DNA of 64,000 nt, taken from JAFAQB01 sp045808425. GTDB lineage: Archaea; Thermoproteota; Nitrososphaeria; Nitrososphaerales; Nitrososphaeraceae. The notes under the pieces were generated by a model. The model ran no database searches and was not told the origin of the DNA. It was given only the letters and a program-made list of their open reading frames with translations. This document shows, one piece after another, positions 29,258 through 38,344 of this stretch (positions are counted from its first letter, which is position 1; every line of letters starts with the position of its first letter). Location of the stretch: the NCBI GenBank assembly GCA_045808425.1, contig JBJMFM010000351.1, positions 1-64,000 on the forward strand. The letters run 5' to 3'. The position numbers were made by a program, and so were the translations under genes.

Positions 29258-29854
29258 ATGGCCTTTCAATTTATGCCGGGTGCCACAGCCGTGGGAATTT
29301 CTTATCAGGATGGGATCGTTCTAGGGGCCGAAAAACGTGTATCATATGGTAATTTCGTAGTGAATAAGAATACAAAGAAAACGTTTTCAGTAACAAACGA
29401 AGTTGGGGCAGCGTGTGCTGGAATGATCGCAGATATGCAAGTTCTTGTAAGGCAAGTGGCTGCTTTGGCTAAGATTCGAAAATTGGAAACCAGACGTAAC
29501 GTAGCACCGAATTCTATCGCAAAGCTGATGTCTGTTATAATGTTTGAAAGAAGGTTCTTTCCACTTCTTACTCAGGTTATTGTGGGTGGTATTGGAACCA
29601 AAGCAGAAATATATACACTGGATCCTCTGGGATCGGTACTTCCTGACGATTACGCCGCAGTAGGAACCGGTGCCGAAATGGCCCTAGGCATCTTGGACAG
29701 TGAATACAGACATGATATATCAGAAGAAAAAGCTAAAGACATTGCAATCAAATCAATCAAATCATCGATTCAAAGAGACTCATCGAGCGGAGATGGTATA
29801 GATCTTCTGTTTATAACAAAGAAAGGCTATCGTGAAGAATCCATGGCATTTTAA
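29258..29854 (+). CDS. psmB: Proteasome beta subunit (beta-1-like, short propeptide)
   Basis: The 198-residue N-terminal nucleophile hydrolase is complete. The likely mature Thr is T9 in PGATAVGISYQDGIVLGAEKR, preceded by only eight residues. Other landmarks are the Lys in GAEKRVSYG, AACAGMIADMQ, and the C-terminal SSGDGIDLLFITKKG. The sequence resembles the crenarchaeal second beta subunit (with ATAIG at the N-terminus), reported to mature only in the presence of the other beta. The residue before Thr is Ala rather than the Gly needed for efficient self-processing, consistent with that type. The 20S core degrades unfolded or tagged proteins with PAN or Cdc48-type ATPases; alpha and the other beta are not in the window. 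Confidence 0.92.
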   Translation: MAFQFMPGATAVGISYQDGIVLGAEKRVSYGNFVVNKNTKKTFSVTNEVGAACAGMIADMQVLVRQVAALAKIRKLETRRNVAPNSIAKLMSVIMFERRFFPLLTQVIVGGIGTKAEIYTLDPLGSVLPDDYAAVGTGAEMALGILDSEYRHDISEEKAKDIAIKSIKSSIQRDSSSGDGIDLLFITKKGYREESMAF

Positions 29855-29998
29855 CGGAAGCATTTCCTCTAAGCTGATGTATATTAAAATGCAGGCTTTA
29901 CCCTTTTGTTTTATAATTAAACAATTATACTTACATCTATAAGTCTACGGGATATCTTATAATTTTGAATAACGCAGATGTCTATGGAGTCTTACAAT

Positions 29999-30487
29999 TC
30001 AGGGATAAGTAGCTACTTGCTTATGTGCTTCCCAAAATACATCACTTATATAATGTAAATTGTCAATTACGTATCCTTTTGATTTGGCTGCTGCAATTTC
30101 GCTATCTTCCATTGCTATTCCCGTGGCCAATGTCTTAAGGTAAACTTCATCTCTAACAACGACTATATCACCTTTCTTAAAAACGTCAAACTTCGTAATT
30201 CCAGGTCTCATTATTTTTGCACCATTACAAACGAACTTGACTGCACCCATATCCACTAGTACTCGCGGAAAACGTTCCACTAATTTTTGCTCACCTAGAA
30301 ATGGTAAGATAATATTCTGATTTATTTCAATTGCAGTAAAATTCTCAGATTTGATGATCCGTTTCCCTTCTCCAATTTCATACACCTTAAAATTCTTTGT
30401 CTGAGGAAGAATATCCTCAGGCCATTTCTTTTTAATTATTTCAGTTAGCTCAGAGCTATTTCTTTTGGACAGAACAGATATTCTCAA
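29999..30487 (-). CDS. PUA-domain RNA-binding protein (MCT-1/Tma20-like)
   Basis: The 162-residue protein has an N-terminal domain of the archaeal pre-PUA type (SKRNSSELTEIIKKKWPEDI) and a C-terminal PUA domain (FPRVLVDMGAVKFVCNGAKIMRPGI, FKKGDIVVVRD, and the final ATGIAM). This is the archaeal relative of eukaryotic MCT-1/Tma20, which acts with ribosomes in initiation or recycling. Archaeal function is inferred only. It is followed downstream on the plus strand by the MTHFR-like gene after a Nudix gene on its own strand. The length is usual for the family. Confidence 0.82.
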   Translation of the reverse strand: MRISVLSKRNSSELTEIIKKKWPEDILPQTKNFKVYEIGEGKRIIKSENFTAIEINQNIILPFLGEQKLVERFPRVLVDMGAVKFVCNGAKIMRPGITKFDVFKKGDIVVVRDEVYLKTLATGIAMEDSEIAAAKSKGYVIDNLHYISDVFWEAHKQVATYP

Positions 30488-30677
30488 TATTATCAGAGTG
30501 TTTAGAGTGCACTACGTTTATAATTTCTATTGGAGAGACACACCAGAACTACATTTGCAATATTGGCTACTTGTGATATCTGCACAGTTGCTGACCGGCT
30601 AATCAGCCTAACTCGTTACTGCAGGCTAGAATTATTGTTATCTTGCTTTACTCAAGTTTCTTATTAAACAAAGTTTT

Positions 30678-31247
30678 TTATTTTATATACAGCCGATCAT
30701 GTAGTTGTTTGAGTATTCTAGCGGTGGCTCCCCATACCACTTCGTTTTTGTATGTGAATTTAAAGGTGTCTTTGCCCGATAAATATCCATGTTCTCTATC
30801 AGGAGCAATAGTCTTCAGTATGTCTGTCAGAGGCACGTCAAGAACTCTTTGTACTTCATTAAAAAGAATTGTCGGTTTAGGTATCTTGTCTTGTACAGTG
30901 ATATAGGGTATTATAACGTAATTCGAAGTCAGAGTCTTAACGGCCTTAAGACTACCAGAAATATCTTTCTCCGTGAAATTAAGGCCCACTTCCTCCTTTG
31001 TTTCTCTTATAGCGGTGTAATACAATGATTTATCATCTTTTGCAAATTGCCCTCCTGGGAAGCATATTTCACCCGAGTGTGATTTCAAAGCAGAACTACG
31101 CTTGGTCAACAAGATGTGGGGTCTGCTATAGTTGTAATGAATTATTAGCAGAACTGACGCCATTGGAACACTATATTGACCTAAAGAATATGCGGTATGA
31201 GTCACTACAGGATCTAGACACGACAATATATCTCCCCTCTCAATCAT
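30678..31247 (-). CDS. Nudix hydrolase, CoA pyrophosphatase (NudL/NUDT7-like)
   Basis: The 189-residue protein has the CoA-pyrophosphatase variant of the Nudix motif. It begins LLTKRSSALKSHSGEICFPGG and continues with the one-residue-longer Nudix box ending RETKEEVGL, where Asp replaces the first acidic position as usual in this subfamily. It then has the pyrophosphatase-type segment SNYVIIPYI. The expected reaction is hydrolysis of CoA (or oxidised CoA) to phosphopantetheine and adenosine 3',5'-bisphosphate with divalent metal. It stands alone; neighbours are a PUA gene and the divergent MTHFR-like gene. Confidence 0.85.
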   Translation of the reverse strand: MIERGDILSCLDPVVTHTAYSLGQYSVPMASVLLIIHYNYSRPHILLTKRSSALKSHSGEICFPGGQFAKDDKSLYYTAIRETKEEVGLNFTEKDISGSLKAVKTLTSNYVIIPYITVQDKIPKPTILFNEVQRVLDVPLTDILKTIAPDREHGYLSGKDTFKFTYKNEVVWGATARILKQLHDRLYIK

Positions 31248-31485
31248 ATCATATCTTATTCTTTATGATCATGTTGTCAAAGTCAAGATGTTATAATTAA
31301 AAATTATGCTAGAAGGAAGAATCTACTGGCAGTGCGCGCAAGGGATAATAATAATCGTATATGTATGGATAATCTTTATGACATACCTAGGTGAAGTATC
31401 TTATCTTAAGGTAAAGAAAGTTTGATTCTATCCAAACCTCGCATTTAATAAACCCCTATTGCAAATCACAAAGTTACAAACGATA

Positions 31486-32250
31486 ATGAAAATAAACTAT
31501 GAATTGAATCCACCTAGGATATTGAATCTGGATTATTTTGATATTTCGTATATTAATGAGGAAATCAGACACTTCATGAGACGAGCACAGATGTTGAACG
31601 AATTTGCTGACGGAATACATATAACTGATTCAGTGTTAGGAATTGCTCGACTATCTAGCATTACTGCAGCAAGTTATGTAAAACGAGTCGGGACTTCGTT
31701 AAATATTAGCTGCAGTCTTAGAGTAAGGGATAGAAATTTAATGTCCATTAGTCAGTTCGTTTGTGATGCGATTCTTATTGGTGTTGAGGGCTTGTTAGTA
31801 TTAGCCGGAGACGAGCCGTTAGACGGCCCAAAGGGTTCAGAACTGAAACCTAGCGATGTATTAAATATATTGCATAACAGAAGATATGATTCTATTCTCG
31901 CTTTGAATCTGTCAGTACCACACAAAGTCAAACAGAGGTCATCTATTCAGAGAAAAATTGATGCTAGGCCTCATGCATTTGTAACTCAGTCGATTGTGTC
32001 GCTATCGGATCTTGGAGAAATTGTCGATATTGCAAAACCGTTCAAAATCAATGTTGTTGCATGTATTATGGCGCCCTCTGAAAAAAATAGATCTTCGGCG
32101 AGTGCTATTGGTCTAAACTGGAAGGAATACGAAAATAATCCAATTGATTTCATACTGCAAGCTGGAAAAATAGCAGATGAAGTACTTCTCACTTCACCTA
32201 ATAGCTTCTCATCAGGACTTGACTTGCTGAGAGAGTTGAAGAAAAATTGA
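31486..32250 (+). CDS. Methylenetetrahydrofolate reductase-like protein
   Basis: The protein of about 254 residues has the TIM-barrel pattern of the MetF family. DGIHITDSVLGIARLSS sits near the N-terminus, followed by NISCSLRVRDRNLMSI and GVEGLLVLAGDEPLDG, matching the CRDRN and LTGD blocks of MetF that hold the flavin and folate. It is shorter than bacterial MetF (about 290), as in many archaeal MetF-like proteins, and may use a different pterin or partner. The ATG at 31486 is preferred to a TTG nine codons earlier because the family-like sequence starts after it. The stop is 4 bases from the convergent ABC ATPase gene. Confidence 0.72.
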   Translation: MKINYELNPPRILNLDYFDISYINEEIRHFMRRAQMLNEFADGIHITDSVLGIARLSSITAASYVKRVGTSLNISCSLRVRDRNLMSISQFVCDAILIGVEGLLVLAGDEPLDGPKGSELKPSDVLNILHNRRYDSILALNLSVPHKVKQRSSIQRKIDARPHAFVTQSIVSLSDLGEIVDIAKPFKINVVACIMAPSEKNRSSASAIGLNWKEYENNPIDFILQAGKIADEVLLTSPNSFSSGLDLLRELKKN

Positions 32251-32254
32251 CACA

Positions 32255-33046
32255 TTAGAACATTTCTTGCCTTTTTCTAGCGCTGATGATCTCGGTCCTC
32301 AGTTCATCTATCACCTTTCTTTGATATTCATGCAGGTCGCTGTCTTCGGTTAACCTTGGCCTCCTGTAATCAACTACAATTTCTTTTTTAACCTTTCCTG
32401 GTCTGCTTGTGAAGATTACGACCTTGTCGCCTAGACACACCGATTCAATTATATTGTGTGTAACGAAAACAATAGTCTTCCTAGTTTTTGCCCAGATCAG
32501 CTGTAACTCTACTAGAAGTAAGTCTCTAGTTTGAGAATCCAGCCCAGCAAAAGGCTCATCCATTAATAGTACTTCTGGATCCATTACAAGTGCACGAGCA
32601 ATTGCAACTCTCTGCTTCATTCCTCCAGACAATTGATAGGTAAATGCTTCAGCAAATTTAGTCAACTGCATCATATCAAGATAATGCATCGCTATTTCGT
32701 TCCTTTTTTTCTTCTCGACACCTGCCATCCTGAGACCGAATTCTACATTTTCAATGACATTGAGCCAGGGAAATAATGCATTTTCCTGGAATACCATGGT
32801 TCTATCAGGACCAGTCTCTTTTACTGGCCGGCCATTTAGAACAACCTCACCTTCAGTTGGCATATCTAATCCTGCTAAGATATTTAGCAGAGTAGATTTC
32901 CCGCATCCTGATGGGCCGACGAAACACACAAACTGGCCTTCGTCTACGGATAGATTTACGTTTTCAATTGCTGTCACGTACTCAGTACCGTCAGCCTTTA
33001 TTCGTCTAAATTTCTTAGTAACATTTTTGATCTCAAGCTTAGTCAA
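32255..33046 (-). CDS. Nitrate/sulfonate/taurine-type ABC transporter ATP-binding protein (orphan)
   Basis: The 263-residue protein has Walker A GPSGCGKST, Q-loop VFQENALFPWLNV, signature LSGGMKQR, Walker B LLMDEPFAGLD and switch His in VTHNI. The FQENALFPWL-V and THNIIESVCLGDKV pattern is typical of the SsuB/TauB/NrtD group that drives uptake of nitrate, sulfonates, taurine or similar small anions. A charged C-terminal tail of about 30 residues follows. No permease or binding protein is adjacent, so the substrate is unknown. The neighbours are the MTHFR-like gene (convergent) and trm1. Confidence 0.9.
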   Translation of the reverse strand: MTKLEIKNVTKKFRRIKADGTEYVTAIENVNLSVDEGQFVCFVGPSGCGKSTLLNILAGLDMPTEGEVVLNGRPVKETGPDRTMVFQENALFPWLNVIENVEFGLRMAGVEKKKRNEIAMHYLDMMQLTKFAEAFTYQLSGGMKQRVAIARALVMDPEVLLMDEPFAGLDSQTRDLLLVELQLIWAKTRKTIVFVTHNIIESVCLGDKVVIFTSRPGKVKKEIVVDYRRPRLTEDSDLHEYQRKVIDELRTEIISARKRQEMF

Positions 33047-33231
33047 TTGTCTAATATGCTCCTAGAAGAGAGGTTGAGATAACCGTAATCTAGAATTTAA
33101 TCTTATGCCAATTCTGTTTGTTATATCATTATAATAGCTTTTAATATGACGATAATCGATTCAATAACCCTACATGCAAATAAACGAAGTAGGACACTCA
33201 CGAACCTTGGCATTTCTTATTAGACTTCGCT

Positions 33232-34413
33232 TTATCGAAGAAGATCTAGTATGTCCTTTATTCTTGCATCTGTTTTGAATCCCCGTGTATTGAAGCTGGT
33301 TTTTGAAGCCCTATAGCCTGATCCCGATAACCTTTCTATGACTTTCTCTATAGAATATGGACTGGTTTTTAATTTAGTGGCAATTTCGTCTGTAACAAAA
33401 TAGTAAGGAATATCGTCGTGCTCTTCTAAACATGCAGATAGAATAGATCTATTCACCGCGCTATTATTTTCGACACATGTACCGCTTCTCTTCGGATAAG
33501 ATGTATCCATTTTTTCAATAAAAATCTTATCAAACAATCTTGTGACCCACAATTGTCCGGCTAAATTAAAGCTATTTCCACATAGACCGCAAACTTCTGA
33601 CTTACTATATTCTTTCGCTACCATCCTGTTTCCACAATTCAGACAATGCTGTAGAAACCCTAATTTTTGATGTACCTTGTTTGCTTCGGTACTGCTTAAT
33701 TTGACTCTTGCGTAGACCCTGATGTACTGTGAGTAGCTGTGAGCAAATAACGGCTCTATACTTAGTCCAAGCCTGGAGGCAGTCAAACTTATTAATGACA
33801 ATATAATACGAATTGCTATCTCATTTGCATAATGACATCTGATTGCCCTACCATAATATTTACGAAAACAAACATCGTTATATACTCCGCATAATACCGC
33901 TGTGTCAGTTGCAGTAACGGAAATTAGACCCGAATCGAGAACAGATCTGATCACACAGTCAATATATGGAGCAGGAGATCCAAACGGATCCAAATCAACT
34001 ATGCCAAATCTATCACCATTCTCTGCATGAAATGATAAAAGAAACTTACAGGCCTCATTTACTGAAAACTTACATTTTCTTCTGACAAAGTTTAACTGTG
34101 CAGTCTTCTTTGATAACTCTACCGCGAGAGGATTTAAGTCATTTATATAAACTTCGTCGATCTCTGGAACCTCGACTGCAACCCTTAGAGCCCTTGCACC
34201 GACTCCACTAAGTGGATCTCCGAATGTTTTTTTGTTTTTCCTCATATCCTGCAGGAATGCCCTATACGCAAGTATCGATATATCTCGACTCAATTTGGCT
34301 GAAGGGTTAAAGAAAGCCGGGTTCTTTGGCGGAACCCGCTTAGTGAGGGAAAAGGCCGGAACTAGTAACATGGTACTCCCCTCGACAGTTTCGCCTGTAT
34401 CTTCTATAGACAC
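33232..34413 (-). CDS. trm1: tRNA (guanine(26)-N2)-dimethyltransferase
   Basis: The 393-residue protein has the Trm1 class I methyltransferase landmarks: VPPKNPAFFNPSAKLSRDISILAYRAF, DPLSGVGARALRVA, FGIVDLDPFGSPAPYIDC and SVTATDTAVLCGVY. These are followed by a zinc ribbon (two CxxC pairs in CLNCGNRM and CGLCGN) and a C-terminal winged-helix-like region. It puts one or two methyl groups on G26 of tRNA with S-adenosylmethionine. It belongs with the other tRNA-maturation genes of the window (cca, tiaS, thpR) by function, not by operon. The upstream RNase HII gene is divergent. Confidence 0.95.
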   Translation of the reverse strand: MSIEDTGETVEGSTMLLVPAFSLTKRVPPKNPAFFNPSAKLSRDISILAYRAFLQDMRKNKKTFGDPLSGVGARALRVAVEVPEIDEVYINDLNPLAVELSKKTAQLNFVRRKCKFSVNEACKFLLSFHAENGDRFGIVDLDPFGSPAPYIDCVIRSVLDSGLISVTATDTAVLCGVYNDVCFRKYYGRAIRCHYANEIAIRIILSLISLTASRLGLSIEPLFAHSYSQYIRVYARVKLSSTEANKVHQKLGFLQHCLNCGNRMVAKEYSKSEVCGLCGNSFNLAGQLWVTRLFDKIFIEKMDTSYPKRSGTCVENNSAVNRSILSACLEEHDDIPYYFVTDEIATKLKTSPYSIEKVIERLSGSGYRASKTSFNTRGFKTDARIKDILDLLR

Positions 34414-34530
34414 CCTAACAACAAAACATTGGATTTGTATTCAAAAATATAAATCAACAAGTTAGGCTTTAAAAGCAAATCGATAATAAGTACCTCTTCC
34501 GTAACAGATCTCAAAAGGACAAGTGTACTG

Positions 34531-35205
34531 TTGCACCATACAAACGATGGCGTCTTGATAGGGGGAGTTGACGAAGCAGGACGCGGATCAATTATTGGCC
34601 CGTTGGTTGTTGCAGGAATAAGTTTTAAAAAAGCTAGTATTTTGGAATTGCATAAAATTGGTGTTAAGGATTCCAAAGCGTTAACACCGAGGTCACGGGC
34701 TAGTCTATTTGCTCAACTTAAGGAGATCGCCGATTCCGTTTGCATCTACAAAATTGATTGTAACGTAATAGATAACAGTGTATGTTCAAAAAAGTTAAAC
34801 AAACTGGAAGCCCAGACGATGGCTCATGTAATAAATAATCTTCATGCTGATAAAGTTTATGTTGACTCGTGTGATGTAAATCCTAACAGATACGAGCATT
34901 ATATAAGGTCATACCTACCCGCACTAAAGCTTAAGTTATACTCCATGCATCATGCAGATAGCCTAAATATCGTCGTTTCCGCGGCTTCGATTGTAGCGAA
35001 AATTACCAGAGACGAAGAAATCGAGAAGATTCGTAAGACTCATTGCAATATAGGTAGCGGCTATCCATGTGATGATAATACAATGGGATTTATTAGAGAC
35101 TGGGTGTCAAAATACAAACGTGCTCCTAATTTTGCGAGGAAATCTTGGAGACCGTTAAAACTAATGCTCGAAGAAATAGAACAATGCAAATTAAGTCAGT
35201 TTTGA
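34531..35205 (+). CDS. rnhB: Ribonuclease HII
   Basis: The 224-residue protein begins GGVDEAGRGSIIGPLVVAG, carrying the DEAGRG catalytic motif, with further acidic residues in VDSCDVN and SLNIVVSAASIVAKITRD. The motif set is complete. It cleaves RNA in RNA-DNA hybrids, including single ribonucleotides in DNA. The start is a TTG nine codons before GGVDEAG, with an alternative TTG right before IGGVDEAG; no ATG is placed suitably. The 3' end overlaps the convergent fibrillarin gene by 10 bases. It complements the RNase HI-like gene near the start of the window. Confidence 0.95.
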   Translation: MHHTNDGVLIGGVDEAGRGSIIGPLVVAGISFKKASILELHKIGVKDSKALTPRSRASLFAQLKEIADSVCIYKIDCNVIDNSVCSKKLNKLEAQTMAHVINNLHADKVYVDSCDVNPNRYEHYIRSYLPALKLKLYSMHHADSLNIVVSAASIVAKITRDEEIEKIRKTHCNIGSGYPCDDNTMGFIRDWVSKYKRAPNFARKSWRPLKLMLEEIEQCKLSQF

Positions 35206-35915
35206 TCGCATTTGGCATATATTATGCTATGGTCCTTGTCAAATGGATCTAGGTTAATTACCTGATTAATATGGAATCCATTGTCCTGTAACCTTTTTGC
35301 CTCACGTGCTACAACCGCTTTAGGGTCCATGGTTACGTCTATGCTCCTTGTCTTGATTACTACGAGTATTGCTCCTCCTTTTTTAAGATAGGCATGACAG
35401 TTTGCTATTGCAATATCCGTTTGGTCTGCTTGTGCTATATCGGAGTATACCAAGTCTACTTTGCCAAAGATTGAAAAATATGATTGAGGTTTTCTAGCGT
35501 CTTCAATTATTGGTACCACATTTGATCGCTTGGATGCAACGTTCTCTATTAATTCTCTTGCCACTCTTATTGCTGGTTCTACTGCAAACACAATGCCTTC
35601 TAGTCCTACTATATCTGAGATATGACTTACTGTAGTCCCCGTTGATGCACCAAGATATAAAACTTTAATCGATTTCTTTACTGGCAGATGCTTTAGACCC
35701 TTTTTCATTGCACCTGCTAGCTTACTTCTGAAAGGGTCCCATATACGATATTCATCTCCTTTGTATCGTACTAGCCTTTCTCCATACACATTATTGCCCT
35801 CTACCAAGTTAAGAGTTGCAAGTTGCCTTTCTCCGTCAACTACAATCCATTTGACAATATGAAAATTAGTATTATCATCATCCTCGACGTAAAGAGAGTT
35901 CCTACTATCAGACAT
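35196..35915 (-). CDS. flpA: Fibrillarin-like rRNA/tRNA 2'-O-methyltransferase
   Basis: The 239-residue protein has the archaeal fibrillarin fold. The N-terminal strand region (ERLVRYKGDEYRIWDPFRSKLAGAM) is followed by VLYLGASTGTTVSHISDIV for S-adenosylmethionine, FAVEPAIRVARELIEN, and VDLVYSDIAQADQTDIAI. Together with Nop5 and L7Ae it forms the box C/D sRNP that methylates ribose in rRNA and tRNA. nop5 lies directly upstream on the same strand, 107 bases away, the conserved archaeal order. The stop overlaps rnhB by 10 bases. No box C/D guide RNA was identified in the window. Confidence 0.97.
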   Translation of the reverse strand: MSDSRNSLYVEDDDNTNFHIVKWIVVDGERQLATLNLVEGNNVYGERLVRYKGDEYRIWDPFRSKLAGAMKKGLKHLPVKKSIKVLYLGASTGTTVSHISDIVGLEGIVFAVEPAIRVARELIENVASKRSNVVPIIEDARKPQSYFSIFGKVDLVYSDIAQADQTDIAIANCHAYLKKGGAILVVIKTRSIDVTMDPKAVVAREAKRLQDNGFHINQVINLDPFDKDHSIIYAKCDQN

Positions 35916-36022
35916 TTCTAATACAGCATTATTTCTATATATTTGGAATATAATCTAACCAGGTTGCATTGGGCTTAAAGTCATGAGTTCGCCATCACTT
36001 GTTGGATTACAAATTCGGGCTC

Positions 36023-37303
36023 TCAATAATACCGCCCCTTTCCAAACTTGTTTTTTACCCTTCTTTTGCTTTTGTTCAATTTACCCTTCCTTGCATGAGA
36101 AAATTGTTGATGTTGTTGCTGTCTTTGAATATGTTGATTATATTTTCTATTTCTCTCCTTTTCTGAAATGGGTTCTTTATATTTTTCTTTAATTTCCGCA
36201 ATCCTATGCTCCAATCTACTTAAAATAGATTCATCTTTGCCGGAGTGACGATATAGATCAATTCTTGCTGCAATTGCAACTTTTGATGCTACAGCCCTTG
36301 CGATTTTTCCGCGTTGCCATTTTGGAGCAGAATGTACCATAGGGTGCTGGAAGAGCAAACCGTGTTTTGGAGGCCTTGCTCCAGACTTGAGGGCTCTAAA
36401 TAACGCCTTTTCAGCACCAAGGATCTGAATAGTACTGGCAGATGAGAAAGCTAGTCTACTTAAACTGCCTGCTTTGGATATGAGTCTTGCTCCAACTAAA
36501 GCTGTCAATATCTGTTTTACATTTGGAGCCACGACCTCCATAGTATTCTCTATATAATCTGCTAGAATCCTGCGTAGCTCAGATTGTGATAAAACCTCAT
36601 TTGCAATTTTCTTTAATATCGCAAGACTTTCAGGAGAGGCGTCACCTCCCTTACTTCTCCTTGCTGCATCAACAATGATATCGACCTTTCTATCATGCAG
36701 CCCAGCTTCTTCTAGCATCTGTTTATTGATATTTTTTCTTAGACCAGCTTTCGTCACGATTTCCGCATACAAATTGGGGCTTTGAATCAGATTGTCTAGC
36801 TCAGGAAAATGCAAGCCATACCATTCTCGCATTCGAGTTCCTATAACATTAATTAACTTATCTAGCTCATCTAATGCACTGATCGACTGTATTACGTGCA
36901 GATCTAGTTTTTCGGATGCTTCCTTTACCCTTGTTGATGAAAACTCAATAGCGAAGCTTCTCAGCTGTTGCATAGCTTCCATTTCGTTATTCGCCAGCCT
37001 AGATTTTACAATTAGTGTAGGTTTTTCATCTTGAATCTTGCTTTGCTGATCCTCTGACATTACATGGCTGTTCAAACCCGACTGTCTTAGAAGGAACGCT
37101 ATACTTGAATCGTTAACGGATATGAAATCAAATGAATGTAATATTCCAGTTAGCTGATCGAGTTCTGCAGACCTTTCACCACTTTTGAGTAAACGATATG
37201 AATGAATTGGGTCATCAAATTTCTTTGAGGCTATTAAATTATTACTTTCATCAAATGCTGCGAGTCCTATCTCTAAAAGCAGAACAGAGCAGTTATTAGT
37301 CAT
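36023..37303 (-). CDS. Nop5/Nop56-58 box C/D sRNP core protein
   Basis: The 426-residue protein has an N-terminal fibrillarin-binding domain, a central coiled coil (about 130-260), and the diagnostic Nop domain with IENTMEVVAPNVKQILTALVGARLISKAGSLSRLA, followed by GAEKALFRALKSGARPPKHGLLFQHP. It ends in a Lys/Arg-rich tail (KLNKSKRRVKNKFGKGR). Nop5 bridges fibrillarin and L7Ae bound to guide RNA. It is the first gene of a nop5-flpA pair. The tail is longer and more Gln-rich (HIQRQQQHQQF) than in many archaea. The start at ATG with the MTNNCSVLLLEIG strand fits the family. Confidence 0.97.
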   Translation of the reverse strand: MTNNCSVLLLEIGLAAFDESNNLIASKKFDDPIHSYRLLKSGERSAELDQLTGILHSFDFISVNDSSIAFLLRQSGLNSHVMSEDQQSKIQDEKPTLIVKSRLANNEMEAMQQLRSFAIEFSSTRVKEASEKLDLHVIQSISALDELDKLINVIGTRMREWYGLHFPELDNLIQSPNLYAEIVTKAGLRKNINKQMLEEAGLHDRKVDIIVDAARRSKGGDASPESLAILKKIANEVLSQSELRRILADYIENTMEVVAPNVKQILTALVGARLISKAGSLSRLAFSSASTIQILGAEKALFRALKSGARPPKHGLLFQHPMVHSAPKWQRGKIARAVASKVAIAARIDLYRHSGKDESILSRLEHRIAEIKEKYKEPISEKERNRKYNQHIQRQQQHQQFSHARKGKLNKSKRRVKNKFGKGRYY

Positions 37304-37555
37304 TATTCACTTCATTCCTTGTATAAGGTTATTAAAAAAGATAGCATTGGCAGTAACATAAGTAGGTTCAAAGATAAATAATTCTAAACCTCATGGATCT
37401 ATATCATTGTAATTATATTCTAATCTTGTAATACAATTCTCAAAGGCTCTTATTTTATAATCTATCCACAAGATAGAAGCTATGCAAATACCATCGATAT
37501 TCTAATATCGTATTATCAATTATATTAAAATAAAAGATTTGCGTTAACATGGTGT

Positions 37556-37993
37556 TTGTTATTTAGAAATAAGAGTAAGAAGGATTCAAAATTGGTAAGA
37601 GAAAGGCAGGTTATTATAACAAGACAAGCTGCTGACGGCATTATTACTTACTCGAAGACATGGCATCCAAACGAAGGAATTTTGATTCTGCGTGGAAAGA
37701 GTAATAAGGATAAGATAGTCATCGATGGTCTGATTCTTCCTCCGTTTTCTTTACAGGGACCATATTATTCGGGATTCCCAACTTATGATCTACCGTTCGA
37801 TCTTTCGTACGTGGGAACGGCACATTCACATCCAAGTGGTTCTAATAGACCATCTCTAGAAGATTTAAATAACTATTTTGGATCGGTGTCAATAATCATC
37901 AGTTATCCATACGCAGATAATACTATCGCTGCATTTGACAGAGATGGAAACCACATGCAATTAGAGATTATGCCTTTCACGCATGATATCTGA
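37556..37993 (+). CDS. JAMM/MPN+ metallopeptidase domain protein
   Basis: The 145-residue single-domain protein has all JAMM residues: E40 in PNEGILI, H90 and H92 in GTAHSHPSGSNRPSLEDL, S100 and D103 (H-x-H-x7-S-x2-D). Family members remove ubiquitin or ubiquitin-like SAMP proteins from targets, or process small beta-grasp proteins. A MoaD-MoeB fusion at 52811-54160 and a proteasome subunit are in the same window, making a deSAMPylase-like role attractive but unproven. The start must be TTG; the only internal ATG lies after the active site. The neighbours are nop5 (divergent) and two small genes. Confidence 0.85.
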   Translation: MLFRNKSKKDSKLVRERQVIITRQAADGIITYSKTWHPNEGILILRGKSNKDKIVIDGLILPPFSLQGPYYSGFPTYDLPFDLSYVGTAHSHPSGSNRPSLEDLNNYFGSVSIIISYPYADNTIAAFDRDGNHMQLEIMPFTHDI

Positions 37994-38120
37994 CCTTCTG
38001 AGACTTTTGCTATATGTATGTTAGACCAATCAAGCAGCTCTTCTAATACGGAACTTCTACAATCGGATCCTGTGTTACAAATTTGACTTCGTTTTTTTAT
38101 ATATCTTCTTATTTTATATT

Positions 38121-38339
38121 ATGCTCATAATTTTCATCGGATTATCTTATTATATCCCAACGAGACCAATTTTAGATATGGAAATAGAAATGACAAGTTC
38201 TACAGTAAATAGTACTGCTGAAATCGCATTACAAAGTAAAAGTGGAGTAAATTATATTTGTACCCTATCCTATGAAAAAATATCTAAACAAAGAGAACAA
38301 CTGGACCGAGATACACAATCGATAAGACAGTACTTTTAA
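38121..38339 (+). CDS. Small protein of unknown function, 72 residues
   Basis: I recognise no family. The protein starts MLIIFIGLSYYIPTRPI, a short hydrophobic segment, followed by a polar Ser/Thr-rich part and a charged helix-like end (YEKISKQREQLDRDTQSI). TTTATATATC at 38096-38105 lies about 21 bases before the ATG, so it may be leaderless; an in-frame ATG at 38178 would remove the hydrophobic part. The following gene begins 5 bases after the stop, suggesting one transcript. Confidence 0.5.
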   Translation: MLIIFIGLSYYIPTRPILDMEIEMTSSTVNSTAEIALQSKSGVNYICTLSYEKISKQREQLDRDTQSIRQYF

Positions 38340-38344
38340 GCACG

